Shown here in pieces: positions 21,805 through 33,466 of a stretch of DNA of 64,000 bases (position 1 is the first letter of the stretch; the number at the start of each line of letters is the position of its first letter). The translations under genes and the position numbers were made by a program. The notes beneath the pieces are model-generated. The model was given only the letters and a program-made list of their open reading frames with translations. It had not been told where the DNA came from and did not search any database. Source of the DNA: Arachis hypogaea (lineage: Eukaryota; Streptophyta; Magnoliopsida; Fabales; Fabaceae); contig NC_092051.1 of NCBI RefSeq assembly GCF_003086295.3, positions 72,789,772 to 72,853,771 on the forward strand. The letters are read 5' to 3'.

Positions 21805-23250
21805 TGATGAGTGGATATTTTATACGCTCTTTGGGGGTATTTTCATATAGTTTTTAGTAGGATCTAGCTATTTTTTAGTATATTTTTATTAGTTTTTATG
21901 CAAAAATCACATTTTTGGACTTTACTATGGTTTTGTGTGTTTTTCTGTGATTTCAGGTACTTTCTGGCTAAAATTGAGGGACCTGAGCAAAAATCTGATT
22001 CAGAGGCTGAAAAAGGACTGCAGATGCTGTTGGATTCTGACCTCCCTGCAATCAAAATGATTATCTGGAGCTACAGAAGCCTAATTGGCGCGCTCTCAAT
22101 TGCGTTGGAACGTCGACATCCAGGGCTTTCCAGCAATATATAATAGTCTATACTTTGCTCAAGTTTTGATGATGCAAATTGGCGTTTAACGCCAAGTCTT
22201 TACCCTATTTTGGCGTTAAACGCCAGAACTGGCATAAAAACTGGAGTTATATGCCAGAAACAGGCAGCAACTCGGTATTTAACTCCAAGAAAAGTCTCTA
22301 CACATGGAAGCTTGAATGCTCAACCCAAGCACACACCAAGTGGGCCCCAGATGACATTATTACACTTCATATTGTATTTCTGACGGCATGAGTCTCTAAA
22401 CCCCATGGTTGGGGTGAGGAGCTCTGCTGTGTTTCGATGAATTAATGCAATTACTACTATTTTTCATTCAATCACGCTCGTTTCTATTCTAAGATATTCA
22501 CTCGCACTTTACCTTGATGAATGTGATGATCTGTGACACTCATCATCATTCTCACCTATGAACGCCTGCCTAACAACCACCTTCGTTCTATCTGCACTAG
22601 CTTGAGTGTGTATCTCTTAGCCTCCTGGTTCACGATCAGAGTCTTCGTGGTATAGGCTAGAATTATTGGCGGCCATTCCTGAGATCCGGAAAGTCTAAAC
22701 CTTCTCTGTGGTATTCTAAGTAGGATCTGGGAAGGGATGACTGTGACGAGCTTCAAACTTGCGAGTGTTGGGCGTAGTGACAAATGCAAAAGAATCAATG
22801 GATTCTATTCCAACATGAGTGAGAACCGACAGATGATTAGCCGTGTGGTGACAGCGTATTTGGACCATTTTCCCTGAGAGGATGGATGGTAGCCATTGAC
22901 AACGATGATCCACCAACATATAGCTTGCCATGGAAGGAGACCTGCATGCGTGAAGGAGAAGACAGTAGGAAAGCAGAGATTCAGAAGATAGAGCATCTCC
23001 AAAACCTCAATCTATTCTCCATTACTGCATAACAAGTATTATTTATTTTCTGTTAATTACTTTTCATAAACTCAACCATTTTTATTATTAATTTCCTGAC
23101 TAAGAATTACAAAATAACCATAGCTTGCTTGAAGCCAACAATCTCCGTAGGATCGACCCTTACTCACGTAAGGTATTACATGGACGACCTAGTGCATTTG
23201 CTGGTTAGTGATACGAGTTGTGAAAAGTGTGATTTACAATTCGTGCACCA
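21805..23250 (+). repeat. 5' LTR of element A (promoter-region deletion)
   Basis: 1446 bp from TGATGAG to GTGCACCA. It lacks about 101-103 bp present in the 3' LTR (42230-42331), including the TATA candidate. A U3 box lies at 22099-22150 and GGCGTT/AACGCC palindromes at 22181-22290. Confidence 0.9.
22099..22150 (+). promoter_or_regulatory. Shared U3 box of A, G and B LTRs
   Basis: TTGCGTTGGAA followed by a GTC-CAGGGCTT-like segment and ATATATAATA. Equivalent blocks are at 46432-46482 and 52904-52955 (B, plus) and at 9537-9591 and 18762-18810 (G, minus). In each it directly precedes the palindromic array. Confidence 0.6.
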
Positions 23251-23256
23251 AGTTTT

Positions 23257-23274
23257 TGGCGCCGTTGCCGGGGA
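23257..23274 (+). other. Primer-binding site of A (tRNA-Asp)
   Basis: Exact TGGCGCCGTTGCCGGGGA, six bases after the LTR. Confidence 0.92.
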
Positions 23275-23658
23275 TTGTTTGAGTTTGGACAACTGACGGT
23301 TTATTTTGTTGCTTAGATTAGGAAAAATTTTTCTTTTTGGTTTAGAATCTTCTATTGTTGTTTTTGGTTAAAAATTTTTAAATCCTTATTTTCTCTTTCA
23401 AATATTTTTCAAAAAGTTTTATAAACTAATAATTGAGTTTTTCTGTTTGAGTTTCGTTTCAATTTTTAAGTTTTGTGTCCTTTGTGTTTCTGTTTTCTTA
23501 AAAATTTTTCAAAAATTATTCTTAGCGTTCATCATGGTATTCAAAGTTTTCCTATTTGTTTCCTTTGTTTTGATCTACAAATTTAAGTTTGGTGTCATTT
23601 TTACTGTTTTTCTCTTTCTTCATTAAATTCAAAAATATCTTTTCTCTTTAGTCCTTAG
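23275..23658 (+). other. Short leader of A with gag start deleted
   Basis: AT-rich, with one TAAGTTTGGTGT at 23583-23594. The gag capsid region expected next is missing; sequence passes straight into late gag at about 23659. Confidence 0.6.
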
Positions 23659-26277
23659 GAACAAGTTGCTGAACTCAATCAGCAACTATCTTCTATAACA
23701 TGGCAGTTAGCAAAATTTAAGAAGATGCTACAAGAAACCAAAATTGCTAACAAGGATATGGAATCACAATTGAATCAGACAAAATAGCAGTTATCAAAAT
23801 AGAAAACAAAGGAATGCCAAGCAGTTTAATTAAGAAGTGGAAAAACGTTAAATACCTCAACTCAAAGCAGCAAAAAGTCAAGAAAAGAATAGCTGACAGA
23901 GGATGAGCAACCTGCTACCCAAAATCCCTCTGAGGACAGTAAGAGCCCAGAGAGGAACATGTCTGGCGTTCAAACGCTAGAAAAGGGTGGAAAATTGGCG
24001 TTAAACGCCCAATCCATGTCCAGTTCTGGCGTTCAAACGCCAGAAAAGGGTAGGAATCTGGCGTTAAACGCCCAATCCATGTCTAGTTCTGGCGTTTAAA
24101 TGCCAGTGAGGGATCAGACACCTGCAAGTGCTGATAATAACTCCCTCAAGAAGGCTTCTCAACCTGCCTCTGTAGGAAATAAACATGTAGCAACTAAGGT
24201 TGAAGAATATAAAGCCAGAATCCCTCATCCTCAGAAACTCCGCCAAGCGAAACAGGATAAACAATTTGCCTGCTTTGCAGACTATCTCAGGGCTCTTGAA
24301 ATAAAGATTCTATTTGCAGAGGCACTTGAGCAAATACCATCTTATGCTATGTTCATGAAAGAGATCTTAAGTCATAAGAAGGATTGGAGAGAAACAGAAA
24401 AAGTTTTTCTCACTGAAGAATGCAGTGCAGTCATTATAACAAGCTTACCAGAAAAGCTTAAGGATCCCGGAAGCTTTATGATACCATGCACATTAGAGGG
24501 TACTTGCACCAAGACAGCTCTATGTGACCTTGGGGCAAGTATCAATCTAATCCCTACCTCCACTATCAGAAAGCTTGGCTTGACTAAAGAAGTCAAACCA
24601 ACCCGGATATGTCTTCAACTTGTTGATGGATCCATTAAATATCTATCAAGCATAATTGAGGACATGATTGTCAAAGTTGGGCCATTTGCCTTTCCCACTG
24701 ACTTTATAGTGCTGGAAATGGAGGAGCACAAGAGTGTAACTCTCATTCTAGGAAGACCTTTCCTAGCAACTGGATGAACCCTCATTGATGTCCAAAAAGG
24801 GGAAGTGACCTTGAGAGTCAATGAGGATGAGTTTAGGCTGAATGCTGTCGAGGCAATGAAGCATCCAGACACATCAAAAGACTGCATGAGTGTTGATATT
24901 ATTGACTCCCTGGTAGAGGAGATCAACATGGCTGAGAGTCTCGAATCAGAGCTAGAAGACATCTTTAAAGATGTTCAGCCTGATCTGGAGGACTCAGAGG
25001 AAATAAAAGATCCTTTGAAAATTCTTCAGGAAGAGGAGAAACCTCCTAAACCCAAGCTTAAACCACTACCACCATCCCTGAAATATGCATTTCTGGGAGA
25101 AGGTGACACTTTTCCAGTAATCATAAGCTCTGCTTTAAATCCACAGGAAGAGAAAGCACTACTTCAAGTGCTAAGGACACACAAGACAGCTCTTGGGTGG
25201 TCCATAAGTGATCTTAAGGGCATCAGCCCAGCAAGATGCATGCACAAGATCCTATTGGAGGACGATGCTAAGCAAGTGGTTCAACCACAAAGGCGGCTAA
25301 ATCCAGCCATGAAGGAGGTGGTGCAAAAAGAGGTCACCAAGTTACTGGAGGCTGGGATTATTTATCCTATTTCTGATAGCCCCTGGGTGAGCCCTATCCA
25401 AGTTGTCCCCAAGAAGGGAGGCATGACAGTGGTTCATATTGAAAAAAATGAACTGGTCCCTACAAGAACAGTTATAGGGTGGCGTATGTGTATTGACTAC
25501 AGAAGGCTCAATACAGCCACCAGGAAGGATCACTTCTCTTTACCATTCATAGACCAGATGCTAGAAAGACTAGCAGGTCATGAATATTACTGCTTTTTGG
25601 ATGGCTATTCAGGTTACAACCAAATTGCAGTAGATCCTCAGGATCAAGAGAAAACAGCATTCACATGTCCTTCTGGAGTGTTTGCTTACTGAAGGATGCC
25701 TTTTGGTCTGTGCAATGCACCTGCAACCTTTCAGAGGTGCATGCTTTCTATCTTCTCTGATATGGTAGAGAAATTTCTGGAAGTCTTCATGGATGACTTT
25801 TTCAGTATTTGGAGACTCATTCAGCTCCTGCCTTGACCATTTAGCACTTGTTCTGCAAAGATGCCAAGAGACTAACCTAGTTTTAAACTGGGAAAAATGT
25901 CACTTTATGGTGATTGAAGGAATTGTCCTTGGGCATAAAATTTCAAACAAGGGAATAAAGGTGGATCAAGCTATAGTGGAAGTAATTGAAAAATTACCAC
26001 CACCTGCCAATGCTAAGGCAATCAGAAGCTTTTTGGGGCATGCAGGATTCTATAGGAGGTTTATAAAGGATTTTTCAAAAATTACAAAACCTCTGAGCAA
26101 TCTGCTAGCTATTGACACGCCATTTGTGTTTGACACAGAGTGTCTGCAGGCATTTGAAACTCTGAAAGCTAAGCTGGTCACAGCACCAGTTATTTCTGCA
26201 CCAGACTAGACATTACCATTCGAACTAATGTGTGATGCCAGTGACCATGCCATTGGTGCAGTATTAGGATAGAGGCA
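23659..26277 (+). pseudogene. gag-pol: A gag tail, protease and reverse transcriptase
   Basis: Late gag (QVAELNQQLSS) with stops near 23785, then an in-frame 63-nt repeat, then protease with LCDLGASINLIP and LILGRPF, stop at 24775-24777. RT region: [60 protein letters not shown] and the catalytic FMDDF (25787-25801). Stop TGA at 25690, and an extra T just after the catalytic Asp-Asp shifts the frame. The thumb and connection (FLGHAGFYRRFIKDFSKI) follow in the new frame, then stops at 26207 and 26270 and RNase H start (FELMCDASDHAIGAVLG). D then interrupts it at 26277. Would copy element RNA into DNA; this copy cannot. Confidence 0.92.
23962..24109 (+). repeat. In-frame 63-nt repeats carrying the LTR palindrome
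   Basis: Two complete 63-nt units and part of a third (starts 23962, 24025, 24088). Each unit holds CTGGCGTTCAAACGCCAG-like and GGCGTTAAACGCCC words. 63 nt is 21 codons, so the frame is kept. The same palindrome is in this element's LTR and spacer. Confidence 0.85.
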
Positions 26278-27799
26278 TGATGAACGAACTTTTGTGTGGT
26301 GAAGAATTCCACTAATGAATTCTTTTTGTAAAGTATAGTTTCTAAACCAAACAATAGTCCTTTCATACAAAAATTTAGGTTGTCACAAGTAACAATTCCC
26401 AATGAATTTTAACCAGAGTATTTGGACTCTGGGTCGTCTACCTAGGAAACAATGTAATGCATGCATATTGGCTATGATGGGGTAGAAAAAGGGGGTTTTG
26501 TTTATGAGATGGCAAGAAAGTAAACTGATTGAGTAAGTAAAGAAAGCAAAATAAAGAACTCTTGAAGTTAACAAACCAATTATTGACAATTATGAGAGGC
26601 CAACCCATTAAGTCTACTTCCCGAAGCCTTAAGTACGTAACATTTACTCCTAGACTTGAAGTATGTCAAATAGGCTTGATCACATCCACCCCTAAGTCCT
26701 AACCTACCTACTAATTGGCTTAGTAGTGGGTTAGCGTCAATGGGCTTCAAATTGATCACCCAGGGTTCTCAAATCACCAAACCCATTATGTCCAAAAACT
26801 CAAGATCACTCAAGTCCCTTGGCTTAGGCCAAAAGTTGACAAAACTACTCAAAAACTAAAGAGAGCCTTTCATTAAACACTTAGAATGCAATAAAAGTCA
26901 TGATCATAAATTGCAAGGATACTAAAATCTACCACTATTAATTGCAAGAAAGGGAGATCACAACTCAATTCATCAACCAAAGAAACATCAACAACAAAAT
27001 TGCATTAATGTAAATAAATCCAACATGAGTCATCACCACAAAAGAGAGCAAAATAAGAAATTAACATAAAAACTAAGAGAGTCAAGATGTAGAGATGATA
27101 AATTATCAAAGAAGCAAGATAAGATCAAGTAATCAAACATGAAATTAAAATAATCTAACCTAATCCTAACCTAATTCTAGAGAGAAGAGGGAGCTTCTCT
27201 CTCTAAAAAACTAACTAAAGGCTCATGTTGGCTAAACTAATTGCTCCCCCTTTGCTTGGACTTCAATTCTGGATGAAATACACTCAGAAACTAGTTGGAT
27301 TTGGGCCTGGGCAGCTCAGAAATCGGCCCCAGCATTTTGCCTTCAAGTGGGACACGTGAGAGTATCGGCACGTGCGCGCCATGTGCACGTGCGCGTCGAT
27401 TGGCGAATTCTCAACCCGCACGGACGCGGCATGTACGCTGCGCGTCTATAGGTGAAACCGCTTTTGTGCGTGCGCGCCTGGTGTGTGTGCGCGTCCTTTG
27501 GTGCTTTCCCAATCTTTGTTTCTTCATGCATTCTCCCTTTTTGTATGCTTTTCTCCTCATTTCTTCCATCCAATACTTGCCTTATGGACCTGAATTCACT
27601 CTTCAAACACATCAAGGCATCAAATGGAATTAAAGTGAATTAAAATCACCAATTTAGGGCCTAAAAAGCACGTTTTTATACTTAAGCAAAATTCAAGGGA
27701 GAATTACAAAACCATGCTATTTCATTGAATAAATACGAGAAAAGGTGACAAAATCCCCCAAAATAAGCACAAGATAAATCACGAAATCGGGGTTTATCA
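26278..27799 (-). repeat. 3' LTR of element D
   Basis: 1522 bp, TGATAAACC to TTCATCA on the minus strand. A CGCG/CGTGCGCG array lies at 27352-27501. Closely similar to 35475-36976, which has lost part of the array. Confidence 0.9.
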
Positions 27800-27836
27800 A
27801 ATCTCCCTACACTTAAACTAAGCATATCCTCATGCT
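27800..27836 (-). other. Terminal hairpin and polypurine tract of D
   Basis: Minus strand: stem AGCATG / TATGCT (one G-T pair) with loop AGGA, followed by TTTAAGTGTAGGGAGA next to the LTR. Matches the layout in B. Confidence 0.75.
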
Positions 27837-29453
27837 AAAATCAAGAAGAAGCAAAAGGGTATTTAACATTTATTCAATGCAACTACTAAATGCAATCTAT
27901 CTACATGCAATCTATTTACGTGATGCAATGGCATAGTCAAAATAAATCGATCTTCAAGAATACGCATACAAGCATAAGGGCCAAGGTATTAGCAATCAAG
28001 CAAACCGCAATTGGATTGGATTATTGAAAGAGTTCACAAACTTGCAAGAAAAGATGATCATGGGTGGAAACATGTAATTGAGCGATCGAACCCTCGCCGG
28101 ATGTGTATCCGCTCTATGCACTCAAGTGTGTGGGTCAATTCACTTATTCCTCCCCTAATCATGCTTTCCAAAATTTGTTTTTCATCTAACAATCAGCAAT
28201 TACTTTATGCATGCATACAATTATCATGAGGTCTTTCCCATAGGTTGTAATGGGGCTAGGGTCAAGGTAGGATACATGTGGTCAAGTGAGCTTGAGATTT
28301 GAATCTTTGATTAACTTAAACTTCCCACCTAACGTATGACAACCTATACAATTCTAAACAAACCTAACTACCCATTCTTCACTTTTCTCACACACTCATG
28401 TATTCTCTTTTGATCACCACACATACGCATTGACTCTTATTGAACTTCACTTTGGGGCATTTTGTCCCCTTTTTATTGCTTTTCTCTCTTTTTTTTTAGC
28501 TAAAATATATATAAGAACATCAATGCATATGGTTTACACATGATTAATACATGAGTATGTACCCAATTCCCAATATTTTTCAACAAACATACTTTTATCT
28601 CTACCCAATGTTCCCAACTTTCCCAAAATCAAATGATAAACACTCTCACTAGTCTAAGCTAATCAAAGATCCAAATTAAGGGATATTTATTGTTTTTCAC
28701 TTAGGCTTGTAATGTGCTACAATTAAGAACAAATGGGTTAAGCATAGGCTCGAAATTGGCTAACAATGAAAGATAAAAGGTAGGCTTATTTGGGTAAGTG
28801 AGCTATTTGAACAATGGCCTCAATCATATAAATGCATGTATACACAAAATAATGGACATAAAGAATCAAACAAATTAAGGATTATAATCATAGGAGGAGA
28901 ATAATGCACACAAGAATGGAAGTAAGTGGTTATGTATGATGTAACCACACAATTAAGCTCAAATCTCACATGCTTGTGTTCTTAGCTCAAAACATGATCC
29001 ACAAGTATATATTTCAAGCAAGTTCTAAAAATATTTTTTTTCAACCAATTAGGGTGGTGCCCTAAGAATGAATTTCTTGGAAATATTCATCATATTGACT
29101 ACGGTTATTCTAATGCAATATTGTGATTTAGAAAATTTAAAAAAAAAATTGCTAGTTTTACCCCTTTTCAATCAAAATACATTTCTTATATAAAAAGGGT
29201 TGACTAGATTTTTAGCAATCCAGAAATTTCCTTTCTAATCACAATCAACAACTAAGATGCAAAACATATACATATATATATATATTAAGAGTGTGCAGCA
29301 ACCAAAACAAGAGTATCCACAATAGCAAATATGTACAATAATCCCAAAATGATCCAAAACATAAAGTGCAGAGTAAAACAAAATAAAGTAGTAGCGAATA
29401 GAAATAGAAGTCTGAAAGTTCACCACATAAATGTAAACACCGGTCACGAACGG
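27837..29453 (-). other. 3' non-coding tail of D
   Basis: 1.6 kb, AT-rich, related to the tails of B2 (5573-6031) and B (51070-52490). A TATATA run lies at about 29272-29285. No gene recognised. Confidence 0.6.
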
Positions 29454-29495
29454 TGACCTCCCCACACTTTAGAATCAAGCATCGTCCTCGATGCT
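29454..29495 (-). other. Internal hairpin and GTGTGGGGAGG motif of D
   Basis: Minus strand: 7-bp stem AGCATCG / CGATGCT, loop AGGA (29478-29495), then CTAAAGTGTGGGGAGG. Relative to B (TGCACCG / CGGTGCA) the stem sequence differs but pairs perfectly. It lies about 135 nt after the ORF2 stop. Confidence 0.8.
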
Positions 29496-29631
29496 ACTAC
29501 TAAAGCTCGGGATGGGGGTCAACAATCGCACCAGGCTGTGGCTCATGCTCAGGCTATAGAACTGGAGGTGGTACTGGCTGTGGCTCAGATACTGGCTGTG
29601 GCTCTGGAATGTCATGCTGGACCTCAGAAGG

Positions 29632-30906
29632 CTACTGGACCTCAGTGGTGGCCTGCGTCTCTGGTGGTGCCTCCTGCTGTGTTGGCTCCTCACTATGCTC
29701 CTCCTCCTGATCCTGCTCGTCAGAAGCGGGAGACTCTGGAAGTAGAGGGAGCTCAATGCCCTGCGATGCGAACACCTGGTCTATGCGGTCAAGACATCGA
29801 ATGACACGACGCTCGAAGCGCACCATGAAGCGAAGAAGGTGCTGCACTAACAGATAACTCGGCTCAGGTGCTGGTGGCGGCGGTGGTAAGGATGCTGCGG
29901 CTGCTGTGGAGGAAGAGGGTTCTGCTGCTGTGGAGGAAGAGGGTCTGGCTGCATCAACTACCGCTCTAGCCTGAGAAAGACGTCTGGTCGGGGGCTTCTC
30001 GTGTACCCATCCACCCCATGGAATAGTAACTTCCTTGTCGTCGTCATCTGGGGGTCGTGGTATCACGTCGTCGTCCTCCCACGGGACATCAGCTAGCTCA
30101 GCTAAACTAGTAACCAGTGTAAAAAACGGTAGCAAGCCGCGGATATGATCTCTCCTCATGCTATGCCTAATCAGTCGGGGGAAATACACCTCTTTCCCTT
30201 CCATGACACACCTAAACAGAACTAGCATATCCATCGGAATCTCTGAGAAGTGAGTGGTAGGCAGGACGTAGTGGGCAAATATCTGCTGCCAGGTCCTAGC
30301 CTCCTTAGACAGATATGCAGATAGCATCCCCTTAGGCTTCTTGTTGTTCGAATCCATCACCCAGGGAGCGTCTGGCGTAGCAATCATGCGCTTAAGCGCC
30401 TCATAGTCAAAAGTCATGGAGAGGAGGGCTACCTCTGCCTGCTGGTAGGCACAAGTGTCAGGAGTACCAACTCTGCAAAGCAGTGCATCCTCTATAGCCT
30501 CCTCAGAGATCATAATCTCTCTACCCCTTACGTGCACTGAATCCAAGTTCGCTCGGAAGAAGTTACAGTAGAACTCCTTAACCCATGAGATGTTAATCCT
30601 TCCTAAGTCCCTATCAACGAAATCCAATCTCAACTCCAAAATACGGGTGTTTATGGCACGCCTCACTTCATTGGGAAGATTCAGCTTCTTCTCAATGTTC
30701 AGGTTCTTCTATGTATAATGGGAGAAGCATAGCTCGTAGTAGAGGTTGGAGAATTAGGTTAAATCAGTGGATGGGAGTAGCTGATTTTCTATGTCTTCTT
30801 CATTTAGCAGATTCTTGGCATAGTTAGCATATGGTGAGGGGGTAGAGGTCTTGGAACGCTTCCTCTTTTTGGAAGTAGTGGCTATAGCTTTTCCTCTATC
30901 CGACAT
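29632..30906 (-). pseudogene. ORF2 of D: Athila-type downstream protein
   Basis: Starts MSDRGKAIATTSKKRKR at 30906, one base after a CAG acceptor-like site. In-frame stops at about 30754 and 30710 separate this start from the long remainder, which is open from 30666. Motifs such as WVKEFYCNFF, WQQIFAHYVLPTTHFSEI and VMEGKEVYF align by position with ORF2 of A and G (MVQEFYANAW; RGWLEFI-IPTSNRSEV), but it is more diverged. The C-terminal part is Pro/Ser/Ala-rich then Glu/Gln-rich and acidic (DEQDQEEEHSEEP). No membrane segment seen. Function unknown; probably recently inactivated. Confidence 0.75.
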
Positions 30907-30935
30907 CCTGAAAAACAGAGATGATACAATATAAG
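30907..30935 (-). promoter_or_regulatory. Splice-acceptor-like site before ORF2 (D)
   Basis: Minus strand reads CATCTCTGTTTTTCAG then G then ATG. A pyrimidine tract plus CAG one base from the start codon suggests that ORF2 is made from a spliced RNA, as known for some plant env-class elements. B has TTCTTCTTTCAG-G-ATG at the same place. Confidence 0.5.
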
Positions 30936-32559
30936 CAAATAGCCAAATAGGTATAAAGCATTCAAAGCAAGGCATACTCATGAAGTGAATAAAGAAAGTG
31001 TGGTTTCTTGGAATGCAAGCAAACATAATTCAGAATGCAAACCAACTTCAAACCAATAATTCAATTTATGCATGTTTTGCACATTACTTGTTCACTAAGC
31101 TTAGGAAGCACCATATCTAAAAGAATGATCCAAAAAGTTAAGTTAAAAACCAAAAGAGGTTAGTCGGTTAAATAGGTTAAAGTTAGAAATCAGTTTGAAA
31201 ATTAATGATATGGCAGTTACCAGCTAAGTTCCAAAGGAATGCACGAATTAGGAGTGTAAGCACATTCACAATCATGAAATGCAACAAGTCATCGATGATG
31301 AAATATGACATAGCTAGAAAACAACTAATATGGAACAACCATCAATCAATGCAAGGATCAATAGTAGTGTTGGTGAAATCAAGATCTTGAGAAACAAGTA
31401 AATCAAGCACATTTAACACCAATTCTAACAATGCATACAAGTCACAAGTTCAAATATGAATTGGAAACCTCATGGTCCATGTGACTTAATGAGACTATGT
31501 ATGAACATAATGAACTATTTGGTCACATAGACAAGAACATTCAAACTTGTGTGTCTATGCAAAAGAGGCACAAAATTTCAAGGAAGTTTTAAGTTATGGT
31601 CAGTTTGAAAACTTACTCAACCATGTAACGCACATATGCAAGTTAGCATTGCAAGCAAAGAGTATTAGAAGCATGACCAAAAACCTGTAAACATACCCTT
31701 GAGGATTTTCCAAAACCATTTAAGCAACAAAATTCTAATTGAATAGAAATCATTAACTAGAAGTTGCTACACCCATCAAACAAGGTCAGTTCAAGGACAA
31801 TGGTTGAGAAAAATCCGGCAGCATTTCAGCAGCAAATTGGCTATTTTCCAAATTCAAACTGTCAAATTAGATTCCATATGAGTTCATCAACAATTAGAAA
31901 CACAAAATCATATATATGAGCTCACATGGATGTAACAGACAGCCAATAGTTCAGCAACAAAGCAAATCAAACAGCACAGAGAACAGGGACAGTTGCTTCA
32001 ATCAGCATTCCCTTCACTAATCCATTACAAGTAAGCAGCATCAACAGATTAAATGAACACGGAGTAATGCAACAAAACAGAGCAATTTCGCATAGCAACA
32101 GAAATTCAAACAAGCCTAAATCCACTACTCAGCCCAGATTCGCTAACCACCTAAATCAAACTAAACTAACTAACTAAGCTAATCTAACTAAACTAATGTA
32201 ATTAACAGTAAGCAGTAAAAAGGATGCAGAACAGGGGGGCATGGAACCTGGAATGCAGAAACTAAACGGGGCAAATGAAAGGAAGGTGAAGTGGAGTGGT
32301 TGTTTGACGTCGCTGTGAAGCTCGTGCCGGCGACACTGGTGGTCGCGGCGGTGCTTGGGGAGGCGCTGAGGCTGGCTGTGAGAGAGAGAGCAGAGACAGA
32401 GAGGGTCGAGTGAAGGAGAGAAAGGGAGAGAAAAAGAGGGGTTCGGGTGGTAACAGCGGCGGTGATGGTTGCGGACCACTCGCCGGAGGGCCGCCGGTGG
32501 TTGGTTGCTCAGAGGTGAGGTTGAAGATGGAGGGAAATGGAACGATGGGGATGAAGGGA
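30936..32559 (-). other. Spacer upstream of ORF2 (D)
   Basis: 1.6 kb non-coding, AT-rich, with many A/C-rich words and, at 32270-32560, a G-rich, purine-rich stretch. No conserved frame; the 269-codon minus frame across 32174-32983 is low-complexity and overlaps the CGCG array. Confidence 0.5.
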
Positions 32560-33080
32560 ACGAATGGCGATTGCGCGAATGCGCTAGGGCTTCGCGTCCC
32601 TGGTTAAATGGAATTTTTAAATCCACGCGAGCACGCACTGTGCGCATCTGCGTGGGTGATAGAAATAGGGAAGTGGCGCGGAGGCGCCATACGCGCCTAC
32701 GCATGGATGGAAGAGTTAGGGGTTGGCACGGACGCGTACGGTGCGCGTTTGCGCAGGTATGCTGGGCCAGAGGCACAAAAGAGGCCCAGAGTTGGCACAA
32801 CTCTCGAGTCCTTTGGCCTGGGTGATGCTGAAATGCATCGACGCGCGCGCGCATTGTGCACGTTCGCGTGGATGGGTTGAGCTTATGGAATGGACGCGGA
32901 GGCGCGGAGCACACCAGCGCGTAAGCGAAGAAACAGGGAGTGGCACGGACGCGTACAGTGTGCGTCCGCGTGGGTCGAGACACAGAGTTGGCCCAAAAGT
33001 GGCATAACTCTCGGTTCCTTGGCCCAGGTAGTTGAAATGAGCACCCGCCGCGCGCGCGCCATGCGCTTGCGCGTGGCTTA
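32560..33080. repeat. CGCG short-repeat array in D spacer
   Basis: Words such as ACGCGTACG, GCGCGCGC and GTCCGCGTGG repeated across 500 bp. Same motif class as in the D LTRs (27352-27501, 36588-36679) and the B/B2 spacers. Confidence 0.8.
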
Positions 33081-33400
33081 GGGTTTTATTTATTTTTTTT
33101 TATTTTTTTTAAAAGAGCATCAAAAGACCTCATAACTTTCCATCCTTCTCTAAAGCTCCAGAACTAGCTAAGGTGCAAGATTAAGCGCATTTTGAAACAT
33201 AGGGGATTTTTCAAACAACTTGAGAAAACTTGCAATTCAAGCAAAAACTCAAATTCAAAGAATTATCCCTAATTAAAGCATAGGACGTACAGATACCTTA
33301 GCAATCAAAGCAAATACACTACAAAGTAAAGGAACTCTATACAATGGAACTCAATTCATTCATTCATTATATCTACAAGAGGATTAAAAGAGTTTACCAT

Positions 33401-33418
33401 AGTGGGGTGTCTCCCACC
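33401..33418 (-). other. Post-stop hairpin of D
   Basis: Minus strand GGTGGG-AGACAC-CCCACT: five Watson-Crick pairs and one G-T pair, 49 nt after the ORF1 stop, preceded by AAAAGTGCTT. Confidence 0.65.
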
Positions 33419-33466
33419 AAGCACTTTTAGTTTAAGTCCTTAAGTTGGACATTGGGAGGCTTCTTG

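Noticed and set aside
32174..32983. 269-codon minus-strand open frame
   Set aside because: Arg/Ser/Pro-rich low complexity across the CGCG array, not conserved in B or B2 spacers.
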